A stretch of DNA of 64,000 nt from Euwallacea fornicatus (lineage: Eukaryota; Arthropoda; Insecta; Coleoptera; Curculionidae): NCBI RefSeq assembly GCF_040115645.1, contig NC_089566.1, positions 2,790,001 to 2,854,000 of the forward strand, given 5' to 3'. The position numbers were made by a program, and so were the translations under genes. The notes under the pieces are model-generated. The model searched no databases, had not been told where the DNA came from, and saw only the letters and a list, made by a program, of their open reading frames with translations. Below are positions 56,681 to 64,000 of this stretch, piece after piece; within the stretch, counting starts at the first letter, position 1, and the number at the start of each line of letters is the position of its first letter.

Positions 56681-57519
56681 CGGGCGAGACATTTTATTAA
56701 AGTTTCGGTGACAAATTTGTTATCGTCTTCAAAACCTATGAAAAATGAGTGGTAAATCAAAAATTACCAGTAAACTGAAATGTATGGAGGGCGAATATCC
56801 AAAATGTGGGGAACGCTCTCAAATTCCGGGCTTCAATCACTGGGGAATGGCAGTTTTTTAACTCAAATTACGTTATCGCTCCTCAACGTTGATTTGAGGT
56901 AAGTGATCGATATTTCATCATTTTACCTAATTTAATCTGTTTTTTTTTTTTTTTAATTTCATTTTCCGCGCTGAGCGATAATTGCTGCTATTTAGCTGAT
57001 GTTGATATATCTGAGGTTGGCCTCTTGTGTAGGCATAGGAGACCAAGCGTACTGAGCAAGGAACCACACATCGATTGGTACTAAGGAAATAAAGGTGTTT
57101 TCTTTGATTTTATGCTTCGTCCATAAGTGTTCCATGGCAACGGTGCAAACGTTCCATTTAATTCTCTGATTATTATCAAAGCTGTGCTGACATATATTTC
57201 ACCTACACAATTCTCTATTGTGAACGTAGTTGTGATGTTGTACGATTCTCTTTTTTTAAGTGTCTGGAGGTTGCGGCAGAACAAAATGTTTCACATTCGT
57301 AAAGAGTTTCATATCCGGGGTGACATTTTCAGATCTTGCAATAAATTTGCAATTGAGAAAGAACAAAATAAAATTATCTCGTTTTTCTTGAATATTACAA
57401 CCAAACAATGGGCACTATCGTTGTGTTTAAATAATGACGGAACCGTGAAAGGAACGAAAATGAACACGTGAAAAAATGTTTTACAAGGTGAAATAAAAGA
57501 AATGCAATTGCTCTATCTC

Positions 57520-58355
57520 AGGGATCAAAAAAAGATTTGAAGAATTCCCCGAAACCGTTTCTATCGTACGTGGTGAAAACCAAATTTATATACTAACTAA
57601 CCGACCCGCGTCCACCCTCTAGCCCCCAGCCACCCCAACTTTGTAACTTTAAATGGCAACCCCCCATTTGTAATGGCTCGTTTTAAAGCTCTTTAAAAAT
57701 GCTTTGCAATCGTATTAACTAGCATCACATTGGCGCAAGCAGTTATCGAATTTTTAAATAGAAAAGGAATAGAACGTTCGAATTTACGTTTTATTCATTT
57801 GAGTGGTGAAGATAAAATGATTTCCGTTATTTTCCGAACGATAATAGAGCCTGTTTTCAAATTCCTGACGAACGTTAGCCAAAGTTTCCCTTGATGCACC
57901 CCGGCATACTTAAATAATTGTTCCTCCTAGTTCCTCAATTGAATTAGGCTGAGTTTCAAAGGCAGTAAGTGTTCGCGCAAAAAAAAAAATCGAGGGTTAA
58001 AAAAATAAATCTAAACAGTTAAAAAATCCTCAAAACCTTTGAATACACGAGGAAAGTATTATTTAAAATATTTCTCTGCACTTCAGGACGATCCTGAAAA
58101 TTTGTATTTTAGACCTTTTTCATTCGACAATTCGATAACTGCTTGTGGGAATGTGATGCGCTGGTTAATTCGATCGTAAAGCATTTTTGAAGAGCTTTAA
58201 AATGAACTATTACAAATGGAGGGTTGCCGTTCAAAATTACAAAGTTGGGGTGGGCGAGGGATAGAGGGTAGACATGGGGTAGGTTAGTTGGTATATAATT
58301 TCGATTTCCCCTGTTTATGAGAGAAGCGTTTTTGAAGAATTTTTCATTTTTTTCT
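57520..58355. mobile_element. Foldback element carrying a transposase tail
   Basis: Left arm (about 57530-57720) and reverse complement of right arm (58150-58350) share ACCCTCTA-CCCC, CCACCCCAACTTTGTAA, GGCAACCC-CCATTTGTAAT and a TATATACYAACTAACC block, about 190 bases. The interior (57830-57980, minus) reads as a decayed C-terminus of the same transposase group (NxRxEFENRLYYRSE). An element with both long TIRs and a transposase remnant is a candidate parent of the empty foldback elements elsewhere. Confidence 0.65.
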
Positions 58356-58987
58356 CATTCTCGATACATAACCGTTGCAAGTTTATTAAAATTTCACTCT
58401 GCATAACATTTATTTATGCGTTTATTTTCGTTTCTTTCGTTGTTTAGTCTTTACTTAAACATAACAACAACAATTCCTCTTTAAGGGCATATTATATTTG
58501 CCGTTCTACTTCATACATTTCCTCGCATATTATACATTTCTCATATTTTTAAACGTATTATAAAATTGTTCCCCTAGTGCGCCTCTGGAGCCTTTTTTTA
58601 TTCTAATTTGGCGTAATTCCCGCCGTTTAAAAAAAACAGCAATTTTTTCTCGCAAGTAGCGCAGTTCATCGTGACTAGACAGTTACTTTTGTCTGTTAGA
58701 AGGGCTTAAACATTGTTATTTTTATGCAAAGAACTGAGAGGGTATTATTCGACGGATTTGAAATTTTGCTTTATTTTAAAAGGTTTCTCTTAAATTTGTC
58801 GTGACCCAATTCCGAACTCTTGTTGAGGTTCCTGTGGTAAGGTTTGAGCTGTTCCTCCTGCAGCTGAAACGAAGTCGAGCTTAGAAACCTATTCGAAAGT
58901 GACAGAGAAATTTAAGCTTCCAGAAAGAACAAGAGTTTCGGTCTTTGAGAGGTTCTCGTTAAGCAGGTTTATTACTGTCTTTGCAGC

Positions 58988-59030
58988 GTCATTATTATTA
59001 TTATTATCATTATTATTATTATTCAATATT
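58988..59030. repeat. ATT microsatellite
   Basis: ATTATTATTATTATCATTATTATTATTATT run. No gene is attached. Confidence 0.85.
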
Positions 59031-59699
59031 CAAAGCTCGTCATCACAAGTTTTTCTTCAGCGAAAATCAAAATAATTTTTTTCCATTTTTGTTTATAAAC
59101 CGTTTATCAAAGCGATATTATTCTTAAATCTCACTTCATCACATTTGTGAAAGTATTTTCGCGAATTCATTTTTTCCAAAATTCTCCCTCTGCTCAGCGC
59201 AAATTGCCTTGAATTTCTTCTCGAACCAATGCTACGATCTCTACGTCTACGTAAAAGTATAAAATTACCGTCACAGTACAGCGGTTCAGCAGATTTGGCC
59301 TCTAGTGGTTCGAAAAGAGAATACACATAAGATCATATCTGCACTTACGTAATTTCGATGTTACTTACGTATGTTAAAAAGTGTTAATACTGAGTGATTG
59401 AGGGGAGGAATTTTACAATATTTCGCACATTATGAATATTCATCTTCCATACATTTTCGTTAACTGCTAATTTTCATATTTCCGATCGTCATGCCCAAAT
59501 TTTGAATACGGCGACCAATTTGTCGTCGGAATGTTAAGGGCTTTCTCAGCTAATTTCTTTATATTCCCATTCTCGTCTCGACGAGCTCTACTTGTGTGGG
59601 GCATTCTCCCCAAATAAAGTAAAAGATCGCCGGAATATTATTTGCCAGAGGTTAGAGATAGAAAATTAAAGAATTTCATTGTTTCCTATTGATACATTG

Positions 59700-59714
59700 T
59701 CCCCCCCCCCCCCT
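59700..59714. repeat. C homopolymer run
   Basis: About 14 consecutive C (CCCCCCCCCCCCCC) in an otherwise AT-rich stretch. Unusual in composition and a likely site of sequencing length error. Confidence 0.8.
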
Positions 59715-60984
59715 TCGGAACAACATGTTCGGCGATAGAGATTCTTTTAGGATTGCGCTTGTGGCACCCTGATTGGTATGCGGAGGTATCGAACGAATTA
59801 GTGAAATCAGGGCCTTTATGGACGAACAGTTATTATACAAGGAAATGGTGAAAATTCGATTACACAAATGAGTCACTGAGGGGTTGCCAAATCTTTCCAT
59901 CCCAGGGAGCTAACGGAAGCACTCAGATTTTAGTTAATTACTCAGAGAGGCAGATAAACAAATTTTATAGACATCTCTTTCCTAATTCTCTATCATTAGT
60001 AGCATTTGAAGAGGACTTCCAGGAGCTGTTTATTCCCGGCTACTTCGGGATAATAGAAATCTTTCTTCGAAATATCTTGAGGCTTTCGCAGCCGTATTTA
60101 TAAGATTAAAGTTTCGGCATCTTTGTTTTAATATTCAAAAGCTAGTAGTGCAGACTTTGTATCAGTAATTAACTCCTTTTAAGAATTTATTACAACAAAG
60201 TTTAGATACGAATGATGCTAAAACAGGGCGCTTTTCTGCAAAGTTTGTAGGGAATACATGAACATTGAATTACATAGATGTTAGGATGAAAATGAGTTAT
60301 AATATAAAGCAATTTGGTCGTTCCTGTTGCACTAAACTTTCCGCAGTGTTGGACATTATAAATGCAGATTTTGCGGAATTAAGCTCTGAAAATGAAGGTC
60401 CCAAAGGACGTTGTTCCAATTTTTAATTAGCTACGAGCGCTATTTTCCCAAACGAAATTGGTAGCAAGGCTGTGACGCAATGCTTCTGACTTACGAATAT
60501 ACGTATCTACCGTTCGGTTCTCCCTTCGTAATAACTGGCGCTGAAAATTCTGCTTAGTCAGTTGGAAAAATCATTATTCCATTGGAGGTTTTACCTGCCA
60601 TGAGGAGACGAATGTTCGGCATTGATGGGGAAGCTAAAACTTGTTTGACCTTAGCAGAATTTGTTTGTAATGCAAATACGTAATGACAAACCCGAATTTG
60701 CTGTGCCTTCAAATAAATCATTTTGCTTAGACTCACTCGCACTACTTCCCACTGTAATTTGTAGTCAAAGTGAGCAAACTTCGTGCGATCCGTCCAAACA
60801 GACGACTATACGGGGATGGTGCCAGAAGTACTCGACTTGACATATAGAGGGCGATTTTTAATTAAAAAATTACCCGTGTCACAAAGACCTAACCTTAAAA
60901 AGCTGATGACCAAAGTTTCTGGGTGCTACGTTGATTTGTGTTTGTTTTAGAGCGGTTTTTAGAGAACGCTTTTGGAGATTTTGT

Positions 60985-62030
60985 GAACGTGAAAGAAATT
61001 GATCATCGATACGCAATTAAACACTTTCATTGGAAAGGCCATCCGACACGGAATCCGAGTTGGATTCTACTCTGGGGGGATCTGGTCCTCCATTAACCAC
61101 TATAAAATGTTGCGTGGTAGAGCTTAAACGCGGCCGTACGAGCTGCCAAGACGAACGCCGCGTGGTCGACCCGATGACACTCCGGATTTGACCACTCCAG
61201 ATGTTGCGGTGAAAATCCACAAAACTGCGTTGGAAGACCGTCGGCCAAAATTGCGCGGGTTGGCAGGTATGATGAGCATTTCAAAAAAAAAAATTAACAT
61301 CGCGTCTTGACCGTACAATCAGATACAAGAAAGCTGTGCGGAAGACGGACGCAAACGGCGTCGTGAGGACGTTTCGATGGGGTGTCCGGGACAATTTCTC
61401 AGTAATGAAGCCGAGTTCTTTGCATCGACCCATAATCCTGGACGAAATCCCTACCATCGTTTCGCACCTGGGACGAGAGACCAGTCAAAACAGTCGACTC
61501 AAACGGGAGAATCGGCTCCAAAAAAGGCGAACAGCGTTCCATATGCAGGAAACGTGATGGAGTCAGCCTTTTGGGGATTCGCATGGGATAATTTTTATTG
61601 ACAATCTCCCTAAAAGCAAAATAAACGGAGAACATCATATAAATTTATTGCGGTACTTGAGCGAAGAAATTAGGGAAGATCGCCGCATTTGGCGAAAGGG
61701 AAAGTGTTCTTTTCTGACGACAACGCACCGATCCACACTTCTCGGCGACGGCCAAAGTCAATCAACTTGGTTTCGAACTCTTCCCTCGTCCGCCCTATTC
61801 GCCGGATCTAGCCCCCTCAGATTATTTTCTATTTCCGAACTTGAAAAAATGGCTTGGCGGAAAGAAATTTGTCAATAATGAAAAGATGAAGTCCCAGGTT
61901 GATACCTATTTTATACCTAGTATAAACGGGGTGTAGGGGCCATAGAACGTCACTGGGAGAAGCGTGTCAATCTCGAAGGAGACTATACTGAGTAATAACG
62001 CAATATTTTCCATTTTTTTTTTTTTGTTTT
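60985..62030 (+). pseudogene. Mariner transposase, fragmented but near full length
   Basis: Readable + strand blocks in several frames: TSCQDERRVVDPMTL, LEDRRPKLRGLAGMMSISKK (DNA-binding domain), later MESAFWGFAWDNFY, NGEHHINLLRYLSEEIRED, then a NAPIHTS box and the PPQIIFYF-type end. The same order is found in mariner transposases such as the 44.2 kb copy. The number of stops and indels makes it inactive. Opposite-strand ORFs of 64-79 residues here are shadows. Confidence 0.65.
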
Positions 62031-62328
62031 GTTTAAGTCTTAGCTCGGATACTTCTGGAACTGTCCCCGTACGTGACGGCGTTGGCAACCGAACTTGTAA
62101 AATCTTCCGACAAACACTTCTTACGGGACACAATACAAAACGTCTCTATTATTGAATGAATATTAAATGAGAAATTGGATTTAAACTTTCATTAATCAAT
62201 GCAGTAAATTTGAATTAGCTTAAAAATACTATTTACAATGAAAAGGGTTTATTAAAATGATGAGCCCTCGTTTCAGCGCTTTGGTTGGTAAATTAATAAC
62301 CGTTTGACTGAAAGGTTTACTGCTGGAA

Positions 62329-62631
62329 ATGAAAACCCTGACTACCCGGTCTTTGGATGATTTATTTTCGGCCACAGACAATACAACTGATAGCAATTGT
62401 AATAACACAAAGCGACTAAAAACTATATTGAAGACTCAGTATAGGTACGAGGTAAAATGGGACTGCCCTTTTTACAATCACCTTAAAAGTTGTTGGCTTA
62501 ACTTCTTGGGACCCACGTTTAAATTGAGACATTCTTTCCGAAAACGTATGTTTTATCGCGTCGGTTGGGGTATTTTTTACCACTACACACGGTATTTGGC
62601 AGAGCAATTGAAAGTTTTTAATGGGGGCTAG
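62329..62631 (+). other. Open frame of 100 residues, unrecognised
   Basis: From ATG, reads MKTLTTRSLDDLFSATDNTT, a lysine-rich stretch, then a tyrosine/aromatic-rich part (RMFYRVGWGIFYHYTRYL). It is intact and has a modest coding look, but I recognise no family. A GGTAAAATG after TACGA (62446-62454) could be a donor, so a shorter exon is possible. An opposing 63-residue ORF overlaps. Confidence 0.2.
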
Positions 62632-62750
62632 ATGGGGTCATTCTGAATCTAGGGTGATTCGGAGTTCGGTGCAAAGGATTTAGGGGCGTGTCCTCGACAT
62701 TTCGCACAACCATGTACAAACGTGGGAGTGCAAATGCGGAAGCTCCGATA

Positions 62751-63100
62751 TACAGGGTGTTAAAATGTTATCATTGTCGAAATTTATGGTAGGCTACGAC
62801 GGTGCAGTTTGACACCTGCGTACGTTTTCAGTCGAGCTTGTCGACAATTTGGTTTGGCCGAAAGTTGGTACGTTTCGTCTCGTTTCCGAGATTACAAAGT
62901 TGCTCCGATCACTTCATTGTCGAGTTCCGATGAAATGGGCATTTTCCATTTAATCCTTTTGTTACGATCCGTTTCTCCGTGCATTGCTCTCAAGAATGGC
63001 AGATTTCAGCAAACTTGACGGCAAACGCGTGAAACTGTCGCACTACCCAGTTACAGCCCACTGTGACTTTTGATAAAGACAATTTTTCAACACCCTGTAT
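62751..63100. mobile_element. MITE of about 350 bases
   Basis: The left end (TACAGGGTGTTAAAATGTTA) and the inverted right end (TACAGGGTGTTGAAAAATTG) begin arms of about 70 bases, with ATCATTGTC/CTTTATCAA and GTAGGCT/GTGGGCT blocks. No coding sequence. Short open frames inside are not credible genes. Confidence 0.6.
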
Positions 63101-64000
63101 ATCGAAAACCGAGCACTCGCGGGCTCGCGTTGGGAAAAAAACGGCTTATTTTGACCTCAAAAGTGCGCTTCTAAATTCTTCGCCCCCCAATTCTGAATCA
63201 CCCCGTATAACCATGTTTACCCTTGTGCGAAGCCTCATGGTTTTTAAAATGTCGCCCTTCTTGCGTGTTTCTGCGAAATAATTGAGTTGACTCAATTAAG
63301 CTCTCTTTTCCCAGTAGTAAATGCCTTTTGCTTATCGAAATATATTTTTTATGTATTTTCCATATGTACATTGATGACGCAAAACAAAAATTTATTAAAA
63401 ATCATGATTACAAGCAATTATAGATACAAATTAGTGCGTTAAATACTTTGATTCCTATTGATTCTTTCATTTTAAACATTTTTCCCAGTGGCGTGCCAGC
63501 TCGAAAAATTCAAATGGAGGCAAACGCATCTTTCCTGCAGCACTCCCTTGAATGATCTATGACGTTGCATGCGAGGTTTTAGTTCACAAATCTATAAACA
63601 AAAAGAAATATTACTCACGCCGAAAAAGTTTATTTTATTATTATTTAATTTTTTTAAATATTATTATATTTAATAAGTCTAACCTCGCAACTGTGTAAAC
63701 ACGTTAAAATGGCCGGTTTGGGGTACCTTAAAGGATGCATGCGGTCGTCCATGGTAAAGGACGTTTTAGTATGCAAAAGCAAATTTGAACAGCATGTATC
63801 ACCCACGATAACGGTTGTCTGAAGACGTTAAAACTGATTTATGTATTGTTCCAAATTTCTTCTAAAACCAATCGAAGGGCAAAATTTTCCCACAGTGCAA
63901 ACATCTCCTCTGGCATGTTCCTTGTATTTTAGCGTTTACAGCAACATAGATCACCTCTACGTGATGTCACGTCGGCTCTAAAACAAGGGCGTTTTTATAG
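63100..64000. other. Unassigned window end
   Basis: AT-rich; CCCCGTATAACC at 63200 resembles an element end. No gene recognised. Confidence 0.4.

Larger units (their letters stand above)
58356..60985. other. Unassigned, AT-rich
   Basis: Only the ATT microsatellite and the C run stand out. No recognisable gene. Confidence 0.4.

Noticed and set aside
57127..57471. 114-residue ORF
   Set aside because: No recognised family, overlaps an opposing ORF, and is next to the foldback element.
1..64000. Bacterial or phage gene cluster
   Set aside because: Low ORF density, splice sites, LINE and mariner relics and simple repeats show a eukaryotic genome.

Overview
This window looks like a stretch of a TE-rich arthropod, probably insect, nuclear genome. 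It is AT-rich and intron-dominated, with GT-AG introns, long poly-T/poly-A runs, a LINE reverse-transcriptase relic and many decayed mariner/Tc1-type transposases. Nothing in it is organised like a prokaryotic genome. The exact taxon cannot be read from the sequence; a beetle-like insect is only a guess.

One host gene is well supported. On the + strand I could assemble nine exons (30083-30162, 32297-32419, 32481-32647, 38434-38582, 42410-42498, 42557-42669, 42725-42881, 48255-48485, 48541-48943). Their splice phases match at every junction, giving about 504 codons. The product resembles the N-terminal half of NACHT and WD-repeat proteins (NWD1/NWD2, nematode QUI-1): a DUF4062-like region, a helical linker, then a NACHT P-loop NTPase with Walker A (GNQGAGKT) and Walker B (LGIFLDD). 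A tenth exon (53331-53562) reads as the post-NACHT winged-helix/helical region. The first exon, a segment between exons 9 and 10, and the WD40 exons were not found, so the gene is incomplete here. A second, unidentified exon-like segment lies at about 11699-11810.

Region by region: 1-10 kb holds decayed transposase fragments (1.7, 4.2, 5.7 kb) and a jockey-like LINE fragment (9.2 kb). 10-22 kb holds three long-inverted-repeat elements (10.2, 12.2, 15.8 kb), a half copy of one of them (19.2 kb) and two transposase tails (20.5, 21.7 kb). 22-30 kb is mostly unassigned and contains a DD34D mariner (25.8-26.8 kb), an ATC microsatellite, a 10-bp minisatellite and hammerhead-ribozyme-like motifs. 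30-53.6 kb is the NACHT gene, whose introns are packed with MITEs, foldback elements, transposases and a ~155-bp satellite (40.2-41.06 kb). 54-64 kb has more transposase relics (56.2, 57.8, 61-62 kb), a foldback element and a MITE, with no confident exon.

Two transposase groups can be told apart by eye. One is mariner (DD34D-like, 25.8, 44.2, 61-62 kb). The other has about 41 residues between the second and third catalytic positions in at least five copies. Many elements share the terminal motif TACAGGGTG. No CRISPR array, operon or complete new gene system was found; the most unusual signals are the hammerhead-like motifs, the nested foldback elements and the satellite inside an intron.
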